Shown piece after piece: positions 49,532 to 58,417 of a stretch of 64,000 nt of DNA. The stretch comes from Planctomycetota bacterium (lineage in GTDB: Bacteria > Planctomycetota > Phycisphaerae > Phycisphaerales > UBA1924). The DNA is taken from NCBI GenBank assembly GCA_013285505.1, contig CP053450.1, positions 790,796-854,795 on the forward strand, written 5' to 3'. Made by a program: the position numbers and the translations under genes. Position 1 is the first letter of the stretch, and each line of letters starts with the position of its first letter. The notes below the pieces were generated by a model, which was not told the origin of the DNA, ran no database searches, and saw only the letters and a program-made list of their open reading frames with translations.

Positions 49532-50623
49532 CTAATCGCCAGCGGAGGCGGTCTCGCTGACGCCCATCGTCTCGCGGACAGCCTGGACGATCCGCTCGGC
49601 CGTCCGGACGTTGGCGAACCCGGCCTCGGCGTTGATCGGGGGCTGCTCGCCCCGCCGCACGGCGTCCAGGAAGCCCCGGATCTCCATCAGCAGGGGTTCG
49701 GCGTCGTCGATGGTGAGGGGCTCGATATTGACCAGGTCGGCCCAGGCCAGGTTGGTCAGGTCCTCGCCGCGGCGGAGCTGCTCGCGGACCTCCTGCATCT
49801 GGATCTCGTTGGCGGTGCGGCTGATGACCGTGCCGTACTTGTTGCCGTAGTCGATCTTGATGTAGGCGTTCTCGCCGGTGATGCGTGTGACCCGCTCGGT
49901 CTTGAGGGCCAGCCGGCTGGCGGTGATGTTGGCCACGCAGTTGCCCTGAGGCCGCCGCCAGGTCAGGCGGGCGTTGCAGATGTCCTCGTGCTCGGTGACG
50001 ACCGCCACGCCCGCGGCCTGGATCTCGTCCGGCTCGTTGCCGTCCATGAGCATCAGCACCACATCGAGGTCGTGGATCATCATGTCCATCACGACGCTGG
50101 TGTCGACCGAGCGGAAGGTCATGGGGCTGACGCGGTGCACCTCGATGAATCGCGGCTGCACTTCGAGCCCGTCCTCGGTCGCCTTGCGCATCGCGCGGAT
50201 GACCGGGTTGTAGCGTTCGATGTGCCCGACCATGAGGATCGAGCCGTGCTGCTCGGCGAGTTGCTTGATGCGCTGCGCCGTCTCGGTGTCGCCGGCCAGC
50301 GGCTTCTCGATCAGGCACGCGACGCCCGCCTCCAAAAAGCACTGCGCCGAGCGGAAGTGCTGCGTCGTGGGCACCGCGATGGTGACCGCGTCCACACCCG
50401 CGTCGAGCAGCTGCCGCTCGGTCTCGAACGCCGTGCTCTCGTGCCGGTCGGCGATCTCCTGGGCGCGTTCGAACCGCGCGTCCACGACACCGACCAGCTC
50501 ACACCCGGGCTCGTTGGCGTAGACGCGGGCGTGGTGCTGTCCCATGCGGCCGACCCCGACGGCGCCGCACCGGAGCGTGCGCGTCGGGCTGGCGTCGGAC
50601 TCGATCGAAGCATCGATGGTCAT
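49532..50623 (-). CDS. Gfo/Idh/MocA-family NAD(P)-dependent oxidoreductase
   Basis: 363 residues, intact. N-terminal Rossmann CGAVGVGRMGQHHARVY, AVPTTQHFRSAQ, the catalytic EKPLAGDTETAQ (EKP motif), then the alpha/beta C-terminal domain with HRVSPMTFRSVDTSVVMDMMIHDLD. The VMDMMIHDLD pattern is shared with UDP-GlcNAc 3-dehydrogenase-type enzymes that precede lipid A or amino-sugar synthesis. The precise substrate cannot be fixed. Last gene after folP and trxA, 23 bases from trxA. Confidence 0.82.
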   Translation of the reverse strand: MTIDASIESDASPTRTLRCGAVGVGRMGQHHARVYANEPGCELVGVVDARFERAQEIADRHESTAFETERQLLDAGVDAVTIAVPTTQHFRSAQCFLEAGVACLIEKPLAGDTETAQRIKQLAEQHGSILMVGHIERYNPVIRAMRKATEDGLEVQPRFIEVHRVSPMTFRSVDTSVVMDMMIHDLDVVLMLMDGNEPDEIQAAGVAVVTEHEDICNARLTWRRPQGNCVANITASRLALKTERVTRITGENAYIKIDYGNKYGTVISRTANEIQMQEVREQLRRGEDLTNLAWADLVNIEPLTIDDAEPLLMEIRGFLDAVRRGEQPPINAEAGFANVRTAERIVQAVRETMGVSETASAGD

Positions 50624-50646
50624 GTGCAGGCGTCCTGTCCCGAGAC

Positions 50647-50982
50647 TCAGGCCGAGAGCGCGCTCTCGAGCGCCGCGTCAAGATCGGCCTTGTTGGTGAG
50701 GCCGACGAACTTCTTGAACACCTGGCCGCCCTTGAAGATGATGACCGTGGGGATGGCCGAGATCTCGAACTGCACGCCCAGCGCCTGGTTGCTGTCGGTG
50801 TCGACCTTGCCGACCTTGACGCGGTCCTTGAAGTCTTCGGCGACCTGATCGATCGTCGGGGCGAGCATGCGGCACGGCATGCACCACTCGGCCCAGAAGT
50901 CCACGAGCACGGGCTTGTCCGAGTCGAGCACCTGTGCCTGGAAGTTGTCGGTCGTCAGCTCTGATACGTTCTCGCTAGCCAT
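50647..50982 (-). CDS. trxA: Thioredoxin with WCMPC active site
   Basis: 111 residues, intact, no signal peptide, so cytoplasmic. Standard thioredoxin fold: PVLVDFWAEWCMPCRMLAPTI, VGKVDTDSNQALGVQF, and the cis-Pro loop ISAIPTVIIFKGG. The active-site pair is Cys-Met-Pro-Cys instead of the usual Cys-Gly-Pro-Cys. Length is the same as E. coli TrxA. It lies between folP and the oxidoreductase; a 9-bp hairpin lies in its leader. Confidence 0.93.
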   Translation of the reverse strand: MASENVSELTTDNFQAQVLDSDKPVLVDFWAEWCMPCRMLAPTIDQVAEDFKDRVKVGKVDTDSNQALGVQFEISAIPTVIIFKGGQVFKKFVGLTNKADLDAALESALSA

Positions 50983-51001
50983 CGCGGCTCCTTACGTTTG
51001 G

Positions 51002-51028
51002 CACGCCCGTCCGCCGGGCACGGGCGTG
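51002..51028 (-). other. Hairpin in the folP-trxA spacer
   Basis: Perfect 9-bp inverted repeat CACGCCCGT/ACGGGCGTG (51002-51010 with 51020-51028), 20 bases before the trxA start codon on the minus strand. No T tract follows. TAGACT at 51046-51051 overlaps the folP stop and could be a -10 box, which would place the hairpin in the trxA leader. Function unknown. Confidence 0.45.
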
Positions 51029-51048
51029 GTTCTGTCGGTGGGCAGAGT

Positions 51049-51964
51049 CTAGCGCGGCGGGGCGACGATCGCCCATGCCGCGTCGAGGGCCGCCCGCTGG
51101 GCCCCCGTGTCGTGCACCCGGAACACCCGGGCTCCGGCGGCCAGGTGCAGCACGCTGAACGCCAGCGATCCGGGTAAACGCTCCTCCGGCGAAGTCTGTT
51201 CCACCCCGGGCAGGCTCACCCTGCCCACGAAGCTCTTCCGGCTGGTGGCGCTCAGCAGCGGGTAGCCCCCGCCGAGCAATTCGCCGCTCCGACGAACAAG
51301 CTCCAGATTCTGCCCGACAGACTTGCCGAATCCCAGGCCCGGATCGAGCATGATCGAGCCGCGGGCGACCCCGGCATCCTCGGCGGCCGCGGCCCGGGCC
51401 AGCAGCACGCCGCGCACCTCCGCGACGATGTCCCCGTATGCAGGCTCGCGCTCGTACCGGTCGCTGAAGCTGTCCTGCTCGGGCGGGAGCAGCCGGTGCA
51501 TGAGGATCAGCCCCGCCCCCGTCGCTGCGGCGACAGTGAGCATGCGCTGCCCGCACTCGGTCGCGCCCGAGACGTCGTTGATCGCGTCGGCCCCGGCGTC
51601 GATCGCGGCTCGGGCGACGCCGGGCAGGGTGGTGTCCACGCTGATCGGGATCGCGGCGAGAGCCGGGTCGGCCCCGGCGCGCGCGGATCGCCTCGACCAC
51701 CGGCACCACGCGGTCGATCTGCTCGGCCTCGTCCACCCTCGCTGCCCCGGGTCGGGTCGATTCGCCGCCGATATCGAGCATGTCCGCGCCCTCGCGCACG
51801 GCCCGAGAGGCCATCGCGACGGCCGCCTCGACAGAGTCGGCTCGGGAGCCCGCAAAGAAGCTGTCCGGCGTGGCATTGACGACCGCCATCAGCCGGGGCC
51901 GGTCGAGCGCGAGGGATCGTCCCGAGGCCAGTTGCCAGCGCGTCGTGTCGGGGGGCGGCGTCAT
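51049..51964 (-). CDS. folP: Dihydropteroate synthase (one frameshift)
   Basis: About 305 residues from ATG 51962-51964. Condenses p-aminobenzoate with the pterin pyrophosphate in folate synthesis. Seen: LMAVVNATPDSFFAGS (MGxxNxTPDSF), GADMLDIGGESTRPGA, ISVDTTLPGVARAAIDAGADAINDVSG, GLILMHRLL, ILLDPGLGFGKS-like IMLDPGLGFGKSVGQN, and SATSRKSFVG. The break near 51682 is repaired by GC, giving IRARAGADPALAAIPIS. The family is usually about 280 residues. First gene of the folP-trxA-oxidoreductase run. Confidence 0.9.
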
Positions 51965-51983
51965 CGGTGGAGCGTAGAACGAA

Positions 51984-52015
51984 CGCCGGCCCGGGGGATC
52001 GTCCCCGGGCCGGCG
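51984..52015 (-). terminator. Hairpin/terminator after the methionine-rich gene
   Basis: Perfect 13-bp stem CGCCGGCCCGGGG/CCCCGGGCCGGCG (51984-51996 with 52003-52015), six-base loop. On the minus strand it is followed by TTCGTTCT, a weak T tract. It separates the gene at 52055 from folP. Confidence 0.75.
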
Positions 52016-52054
52016 GATGGTCATGAACTTGGGCCGCGTGTGCGGCGGTGTCGA

Positions 52055-53779
52055 TCAGAAGCGGGGGCGGGCGTTGGGCTCGTCGTCCACGTCCTCCCAG
52101 TCACCCTCGCCGCCAAACTTCTGGGCCATCGAGCCGGCGAATTCGAGCACGTCGCCGGGCAGGTAGACGCGGGCGTGCATGCCGCTGCCGCCGGTTGCCA
52201 GGCCGAGCGCGATCGGGTTCATCTGCTCGGGCAGCTCACCCAGGTCGGTGCCGGGGGCGAACATGGCCATCATCGGGCCGACCATGTCGAGGACACCCTT
52301 GATGTTGAGGTAGAACTCGGCGGTGCGGTCGGCGGGCAGGTGGGCCGCGGCGTTCTGGAGCATCTCGTTGTTGGCCATCGAGTCGCCGCCGGCGAGCACC
52401 TGCTCCATGAGCTTGCTGTTCTTGGAGAAGGTCGAGAACATGCCCTTGTCGGTGGTCGTGGCGTAGCCGGAGGGGCCGGCCTGCCCGCCGAAGAGCATGG
52501 TCATCTGGCTGAGGGCCATGCTGGCGGCCATGGCGTTCTCGTGGTTGGGGTCGGCCTCCATCGCGAGGCTCCAGGAGCAGAGCTGCTTGCCGCCGGCCTC
52601 GGCGGCGTTCTCGGCGAACGAGGTCTTGAAGATCATGCCCTCGTTGGACTGCCCGTTCATGTCGTTCATCGAGGTCTTCATGGCCTCGAGCAGCGCCTGC
52701 GGGTTGTCGCTGGCGGTGAACTGCACCGTGTTGGAGAACAGCCCGCCGGCGAACAGCCCGGGCGTGGTGCCCATGACCATCGCCTGGCCTTTGGCGTGCT
52801 TCATCATCTCGCCGGTGCTGACCGAGAAGCCCATGCCCTGGTTCATCTCGGCCGCCTGAGCCATCAGGCCCTGGATGCCGGGGTTGGAGAGGTCGAAGGC
52901 CATCGCCATCACGTAGGGCATGTTGGGCACCGCGCCGAGCAGCGGCGTCGAGTTGCCCGAGTCGGCGAAGATCTTGCCGGTGTCCGAGCCCTCGGTGAAC
53001 TGGCCCGCAAAGTCGAGCCACACCCCGGCGTCGTCGAGGCCGAGCCCGACCACGGCGGTCTGGCCGTCGGCCACCACGGAGTCCAGCACGCTGGTCATGG
53101 TCTCGATCTGGGCCGCGGCGGCCTCGCCGCCCATCATCGCGGCCATCTCCATCTGGCCCTTCATCTCTTCGAGGCCGCCCTCGAGCATCGGACGCATGGA
53201 GTTGATGTCGAGCACGACGAAGATGTCCGCCCCGTCCGCGGCCGCGGTGCCGCGGGCACCCATGCGGGCCTTGTGGGCCTTGGTCTGGCCGGTCTTGCCG
53301 GAGAAGCCCTCGACCGAGCCCATCTCGGGGCTCATGGCCATGAAGCCGTCGCCGAGGTTCTTGGCGTACATGGTGTTGCCCATCATGTTGAGGGCCGCGA
53401 CGCCGTCGGCGGCGTTGCCCTGCATGGCCTCGACGAAGGCGCCGTAGTCGGCCATCGGCAGGATCAGCGTCGGGACCGGCTCGGCCTGCATGCCGTTGGG
53501 GAACGACAGCGAGATCGCGGCCGAGCCCTCGGGGTTGAGCCCCGGCAGCGAGAGCATCTGGTCCATCATCATCATCTGCATGCCCGCCTCGGGGGGCAGC
53601 ACGGCCTGGGCCCACTTCTGGGCGTCGCCGGACAGTTCGGTCAGGCTCTTGATACCGATAATGACCGGCGTGTCGGGAGAGACGCGGTCCAGCGCCGGGG
53701 GGGTCGCGATCGCCGGTGTTGCCACCAGGCCTGCCGCCATCACGAGCCCAAGAACGCGGGTCTTCATCTGCATCATCAT
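52055..53779 (-). CDS. Secreted methionine-rich protein of unknown function
   Basis: 574 residues from ATG 53777-53779 with AGAAGGA upstream; three Met codons open the frame. The signal peptide ends near ATPAIA. I count about 59 methionines (roughly one in ten), often clustered (GMQMMMMDQM; EEMKGQMEMAAMMGG), and a single Cys. There are repeated short patterns of alternating helix and strand but no named domain I can assert. The general look (VIIGIKSLTEL ... QKW) resembles planctomycete DUF3352-like exported proteins. Possible roles: copper binding or oxidant scavenging, purely inferred from composition. Unbroken, with its own terminator. Confidence 0.65.
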   Translation of the reverse strand: MMMQMKTRVLGLVMAAGLVATPAIATPPALDRVSPDTPVIIGIKSLTELSGDAQKWAQAVLPPEAGMQMMMMDQMLSLPGLNPEGSAAISLSFPNGMQAEPVPTLILPMADYGAFVEAMQGNAADGVAALNMMGNTMYAKNLGDGFMAMSPEMGSVEGFSGKTGQTKAHKARMGARGTAAADGADIFVVLDINSMRPMLEGGLEEMKGQMEMAAMMGGEAAAAQIETMTSVLDSVVADGQTAVVGLGLDDAGVWLDFAGQFTEGSDTGKIFADSGNSTPLLGAVPNMPYVMAMAFDLSNPGIQGLMAQAAEMNQGMGFSVSTGEMMKHAKGQAMVMGTTPGLFAGGLFSNTVQFTASDNPQALLEAMKTSMNDMNGQSNEGMIFKTSFAENAAEAGGKQLCSWSLAMEADPNHENAMAASMALSQMTMLFGGQAGPSGYATTTDKGMFSTFSKNSKLMEQVLAGGDSMANNEMLQNAAAHLPADRTAEFYLNIKGVLDMVGPMMAMFAPGTDLGELPEQMNPIALGLATGGSGMHARVYLPGDVLEFAGSMAQKFGGEGDWEDVDDEPNARPRF

Positions 53780-54040
53780 CGGGAGTGTCCTTCTGCCCAG
53801 TCGGGTCTCATCGGGTGATTTCAGTCGTGTTCGAGCCGCCTGCCGGCCTGTCCTGCGGGGACCGTCGGGCACGATCGGCGTGCCGGGCGGTGCGCACGCA
53901 GACCGCCCGCAGCGTGCCGCCGAGTATAGGTTCGGATGTTCGGGCTCCCGATTTCGGGGCCGTTGCCGGAACACGCAAATTCGTCCCGGTTTCATCCCCG
54001 GATTCGGTGCCGCGACGGCGGGCCGGACGACCGATGAGAC

Positions 54041-57000
54041 TCAGGCTGCGCCGTACAGCCGATCTGGTTGTCCGGAATCGGTCGGGTCGGTGTCCCCGTC
54101 GTCCTCTTCCCACTCGTCCTCGGCCCCGTCCTCCACCTCGTCCTCGCCCTCTTCGTCGACGTACTCGTACTCGGCGTCGTCTTCCTCCTCGTCCTCGTCG
54201 TCGCTGGCCTCGTACTCGGCGTCGTCCTCGTCTTCCTCTTCTTCTTCGCCCTCGGCGACCTCGTCCCATTCGCCGTCCTCGGCGTCTTCTTCCTCCGCCT
54301 CTTCCTCGTCGAGATCTTCCTCGGCGACCTCGTCGGCTTCGACTTCGTCTTCGGTGACGTTGTCTTCGGCGTCGTCGGTCTCGAAGGGGGGCTCCTCGAT
54401 CGGGGTCCCGGCCGCCGTGGCCGGGGCCTCGGGGTCTTCGCCCTCGGGGAAGAGGCTCTCGCTGCCCGAGCCGAAGACCGGGCTCTGGCCCGTCCGGGTG
54501 GCTTCCTCGTCGGCGAGGATCTTCATCCGCTCCCAGTCCTCGGGGGTGATGAGCACGTCGCGGGCGACCGAGCCCTTGTGCTCGCTGATGATCCCGGCGA
54601 TGCCCATGAGGTCGATCAGGCGGCTCGACCGGGTGTAGCCGATCGCCAGCCGCCGCTGCAGCAGCGAGACCGACCCGCGCCGCGTCTCGAGCACGATCTC
54701 GACGGCGCGGTCGAACATCGGGTCTTCCTGGGCCGCCTTGAGCGAGGCCGAGGAGTTGTTCTGGCTGTCCTGGATGCGTTCCTCGTCGCTGCCGCCGGAA
54801 CGGAGCTGCAGCAGCTGCCGCTCGAAGCTCGGCGCGGCGACGTCCTTCAGGAAACGCACCACCCGGCGGATCTCGGCGTCGTCCACGAGCGTGCCCTGCG
54901 AGCGGGTCAGCTTGCTGGAGCGCGGGCTCAGGAAGAGCATGTCGCCCTGGCCGAGGAGAAGCTCGCCACCCTTCTGGTCGAGGACGATGCGCGAGTCCAT
55001 GCCGCTGGCGACCTTGAAGGTCACGCGGCAGGGCATGTTGCTCTTAATAAGGCCCGTCACGACGTTGGCCTGCGGGCGCTGCGTCGCGAGGATGAGGTGG
55101 ATGCCGACCGCGCGGGCCTTCTGGGCGATGCGGACGATCGAGCCCTCGACCTCCTTGTTGGTCATCATCAGGTCGGCGAGCTCGTCGATCACGAAGACCA
55201 TGTAGGGCAGCTTGCGGGGGATGCCCGCTTCCTCCTCCTCGCTCTTGGGGTTCATGCGGTCGCGGAGGTCGTCCCACTCGAGATCGTTGTAGCTGGCGAT
55301 GTCGCGGCAGCCGGCCTCGGCGAGCAGCTCGTAGCGCTCGTCCATCTTCTTGCAGGCCCACTCCAGGATCGCCGCGGCCTTGGACATCTCGGTGATCACC
55401 GGGCACATCAGGTGCGGGATGTCCTTGAACTGGCTCATCTCGACCATCTTCGGGTCGACCAGCACGAGCTTGAGCTCGTTGGGCTTCCGCGTGTACAGGA
55501 AGCTCATGATGATCGTGTTCATGCACACGCTCTTGCCCGAGCCGGTGGTGCCGGCGATGAGCATGTGCGGCATCTGCGTGAGGTCCGCGATCAGCGGCTC
55601 GCCGGAGGCGTCCTTGCCGAGGAACATCGGGAGCTTCATCTTCGCGAAGTCGTCGCGGTTGCTCATCAGCTCCTTGAGGCGCACCTTCTCCTTGGTCGGG
55701 TTGGGCACCTCGACGCCGACGGTGTCCCGCCCGGCCTGGTTGGCGACGATGCGGATGTTGACGGCCTTGAGCGCGCGCGCAACATCGCTCGACACCGCGT
55801 TGAGGGCCGCGACCTTGGTGCCCGGCGCGAGCCGGACGTCGTACTGGGTGATCACCGGCCCGGACTCGATACCCGCGACCTCGCCGTCGATCTTGTACTC
55901 ACGCAGGGCCGACTCCAGCGCCTCGGCCTGCTCGCGGACGAGCGACTCGAGCTTGGCGGTGAAGTTCTCCTCGGGCTCGACCAGCAGATCGAGGCCGGGG
56001 AACTTGTAGCCCTCGAGGGCCTGCTCGTTCTGCAGGTCGCGGAGGTCGTCCTCGGTCGCGATCTTGCGGCTGGTCGAGGCAAAGCGCACCGGCAGGGCCG
56101 CCATCTTCTCGCGGAGCTGATCCTCGCTGAAGACCTGCGGGGCACCGGGGAGGTCGTCCTCGTCTTCGTCCTCGTACTCCTCGTCCGCGGCATCCTCTTC
56201 TTCGTACTCGTCTTCCTCGTACTCGTCTTCGAGTTCGTCCTCGGTGACGACGCTCTCCTCGTCGAGCGCATCCTCGTCGATCTCGGCCCGGGGCTCGAGC
56301 TTGACGGTGCGCTTGGGCTTGCCCGCCCGGCGGGTGGCCACTTCGTTGACCTCGGCCTCGGCGACGTCTTCCTCTTCCAGATCGGTGACCTTGATGGCGA
56401 CCGGTGCGCGGTCGCGGAGCATGGTGGCCAGCGCGCCGATCAGGCCGCCGCCGGCGCGGACCGTCGCGGCCGCACCCACACCGGCCCCGGAGACCGCCCG
56501 CTCACCGGCCGTCTGGGCGGCGGGGGCAAAGCGTGCCCAGATCGCCGCGGGGATGGCAAAGACCAGCCTGTCGAAGGCGACAACCAGACCGACCAGGGCC
56601 AGCAGCAGCATCCAGAGCGAGGCCCCGACGCCGCCGAAACGTGAGGCGAGCTCGTGAGACACGACAAGGCCGAGTTCGCCGCCGGGCAGGTGCCCGGTGG
56701 GACCGGAGCGGGGCATCGCCAGGCCCACCAGGCCGCAGATCGAGGCCATGAGCATGACGGTGCCGATGCTGCGGACGACCGGCTGGGCGATGCGGCGGCC
56801 GAACAGCGGCTGGGCGAGCGCGATTCCGGAGAGGACCAGGACCATCCACGCGCCCCATCCGAGGAATCGGAGCAGCCACGAGGCGAGGAACGCCCCGGCC
56901 GGGCCGCACCAGTTCTGGATCGGGTCGTTGACCGGCCACGCGCTGGCGCTCGGCGGGTCGGCGCGATCGAAACTGAGCAGGCTGGCGGTGAGGAAAACCC

Positions 57001-57127
57001 ACCCCAGTGCGAGCCCGAGCCATACCACCCTGCTCCAGAGCGCGTCTGAGGCTTCCGATTCGTTGCGGCGCGTGCGCGCGCGATCACTCTTGGTCCGTGC
57101 CATGTTCTTGGTATCGGACGGAGGCAT
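54041..57127 (-). CDS. ftsK: DNA translocase FtsK/SpoIIIE with acidic linker and acidic C-terminal tail
   Basis: 1,028 residues, intact. About four N-terminal membrane helices (from VVWLGLALGWVFLTASLL to ASLWMLLLALVGLVV). An acidic linker (about 265-330) and the motor follow: alpha and beta RecA-like regions with IAGTTGSGKSVCMNTII (Walker A), VFVIDELADLMM (Walker B) and ATQRPQANVVTGLIK. The gamma winged helix (VSLLQRRLAIGYTRSSRLIDLM) reads KOPS-type sites. It pumps DNA at the division septum. Beyond gamma is about 125 residues of Asp/Glu-rich sequence to the stop, unusual for the family. Start ATG 57127; ATG 57103 is also in frame. Confidence 0.93.
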   Translation of the reverse strand: MPPSDTKNMARTKSDRARTRRNESEASDALWSRVVWLGLALGWVFLTASLLSFDRADPPSASAWPVNDPIQNWCGPAGAFLASWLLRFLGWGAWMVLVLSGIALAQPLFGRRIAQPVVRSIGTVMLMASICGLVGLAMPRSGPTGHLPGGELGLVVSHELASRFGGVGASLWMLLLALVGLVVAFDRLVFAIPAAIWARFAPAAQTAGERAVSGAGVGAAATVRAGGGLIGALATMLRDRAPVAIKVTDLEEEDVAEAEVNEVATRRAGKPKRTVKLEPRAEIDEDALDEESVVTEDELEDEYEEDEYEEEDAADEEYEDEDEDDLPGAPQVFSEDQLREKMAALPVRFASTSRKIATEDDLRDLQNEQALEGYKFPGLDLLVEPEENFTAKLESLVREQAEALESALREYKIDGEVAGIESGPVITQYDVRLAPGTKVAALNAVSSDVARALKAVNIRIVANQAGRDTVGVEVPNPTKEKVRLKELMSNRDDFAKMKLPMFLGKDASGEPLIADLTQMPHMLIAGTTGSGKSVCMNTIIMSFLYTRKPNELKLVLVDPKMVEMSQFKDIPHLMCPVITEMSKAAAILEWACKKMDERYELLAEAGCRDIASYNDLEWDDLRDRMNPKSEEEEAGIPRKLPYMVFVIDELADLMMTNKEVEGSIVRIAQKARAVGIHLILATQRPQANVVTGLIKSNMPCRVTFKVASGMDSRIVLDQKGGELLLGQGDMLFLSPRSSKLTRSQGTLVDDAEIRRVVRFLKDVAAPSFERQLLQLRSGGSDEERIQDSQNNSSASLKAAQEDPMFDRAVEIVLETRRGSVSLLQRRLAIGYTRSSRLIDLMGIAGIISEHKGSVARDVLITPEDWERMKILADEEATRTGQSPVFGSGSESLFPEGEDPEAPATAAGTPIEEPPFETDDAEDNVTEDEVEADEVAEEDLDEEEAEEEDAEDGEWDEVAEGEEEEEDEDDAEYEASDDEDEEEDDAEYEYVDEEGEDEVEDGAEDEWEEDDGDTDPTDSGQPDRLYGAA

Positions 57128-57218
57128 CGGGTGAAGCCCAGAAGTGGAGAAGGTGTTTCTCAGCCCGGATCTATGCCTCTGCGCGGCCGCGCGGCTGGAA
57201 ATGGATAGACCGGTCGGT

Positions 57219-57500
57219 CTATTTCCTTCCGGAGCGGCTGGCCGAGTGCCCGCTGCCCCCGATCACGCCCAGATCGACCAGCACGGCGACAATGAAGATC
57301 GCCAGGTGGATCCCCCCGAGTGAGCCGTTGTGGTTGATCGCGAAGGCGTAGGCGAGGGTGGAGTAGGGGGCGAAGAAGAACCCGAGCAGAGGCCAGAGCG
57401 TGGTCTCGTAGGCACGCCCGAGGTAATCGCCGAAAATGACCAGGAGCACCATGGTGAGCCTGGGGAAGATGAGTCCGATGGCGGCGACGAGGCAGGGCAT
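57219..57500 (-). CDS. Small three-helix membrane protein
   Basis: 93 residues from ATG 57498-57500; an in-frame upstream ATG near 57561 is possible. Three hydrophobic segments: CLVAAIGLIFPRLTMVLLVIF, WPLLGFFFAPYSTLAYAFAI and HLAIFIVAVLVDLGVIGG. The FAPYSTLAYAFAINHNG motif is familiar from unnamed small membrane proteins of planctomycetes and related bacteria. No function can be assigned. Downstream it faces ftsK in the same direction; upstream it is divergent from the methyltransferase. Confidence 0.62.
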   Translation of the reverse strand: MPCLVAAIGLIFPRLTMVLLVIFGDYLGRAYETTLWPLLGFFFAPYSTLAYAFAINHNGSLGGIHLAIFIVAVLVDLGVIGGSGHSASRSGRK

Positions 57501-57575
57501 GCTGGATTGTTGGCAGGTCGGCCGGGTCGGTTTCGTTGCGGCGTGGTTGGCCGGGAGCATTCCTACTGTGGGTGC

Positions 57576-58349
57576 GTGACCACGCAGCCCACACGTACAC
57601 CACCCCACACCGTCTCCGCGCACGCCACGGACCACATCCGGTTCTGGTGGCACGCGTCGGGGGAGCGGGGGTACGAGCCCGATCTCTACCGCGTCCTCGA
57701 CGACGGTCAGAGGGCCCTGCTGATCGAGTGGTACGAGGACACGCTCGACCGGAAGCTGGTCGGCGAGATGGCGGTGCCGATGGCGTCGGCGCTGCTCGGC
57801 CTGGTCAACGGCTCGGGCGTCCGCCGGATCGTGCAGCTCGGGCACTTTGCGGGATATTCGTGCCTGCTGCTGGGATGGGCGTTGGAGCGGATGGGGGTTT
57901 CGAACGGGCTGTTCTCGATCGACCTGAACGGAAAGATGACTGACTACACCCGGGGCTGGCTGGAGCGGGGGGGGCTGGCCGGGCAGGTCGGGCTCCTGAC
58001 CTCGGACTCGGCCTCGGCCGATGCGGTCGTCGCGGCCCGGGCGTATCTGGGGGGCGATCCGGCGTGTGTCGTGATCGACTCGAGTCACCAGTACGCCCAC
58101 ACACTTGAGGAACTCGACCTGTGGTACCCGAGCCTGGTGCCCGGGGGGCTGCTGGTGCTGCACGACGCGAGCCCGATGGCGGCCCGGTACGACCGGACGG
58201 GTGAGGGCGGCGTGAGGCGGGCGCTGGATGAGTGGCTGGCCCGGCCCGGCGCGCCGTCGGCGCTGACGCTGACGGGCCCGGAGAAGCACGGGCAGGACGG
58301 GCCGTACGCGGACCCGTCGGGGCTGTGCCTGATCCAGAAGCCGTGGTGA
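57576..58349 (+). CDS. Class I SAM-dependent methyltransferase (Methyltransf_24-like)
   Basis: 257 residues from GTG 57576. Rossmann-like motifs in order: RRIVQLGHFAGYSCLLLGWAL (motif I, with a less Gly-rich loop than usual), LFSIDLNGKMTDYTR, CVVIDSSHQYAHTLEELDLWYPSLVPGG (motif post-II region) and LLVLHDASPM. This is the pattern of caffeoyl-CoA O-methyltransferase-like or surface-polysaccharide-associated methyltransferases. Substrate unknown. Intact; followed 68 bases on by the M1 peptidase gene. Confidence 0.7.
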   Translation: MTTQPTRTPPHTVSAHATDHIRFWWHASGERGYEPDLYRVLDDGQRALLIEWYEDTLDRKLVGEMAVPMASALLGLVNGSGVRRIVQLGHFAGYSCLLLGWALERMGVSNGLFSIDLNGKMTDYTRGWLERGGLAGQVGLLTSDSASADAVVAARAYLGGDPACVVIDSSHQYAHTLEELDLWYPSLVPGGLLVLHDASPMAARYDRTGEGGVRRALDEWLARPGAPSALTLTGPEKHGQDGPYADPSGLCLIQKPW

Positions 58350-58417
58350 CGGACGCACTGATCGGGCCGACCTCTTCTATGCTGTTCCGGAGCGGATTGC
58401 CGCGGAAGGAGGCCTCG

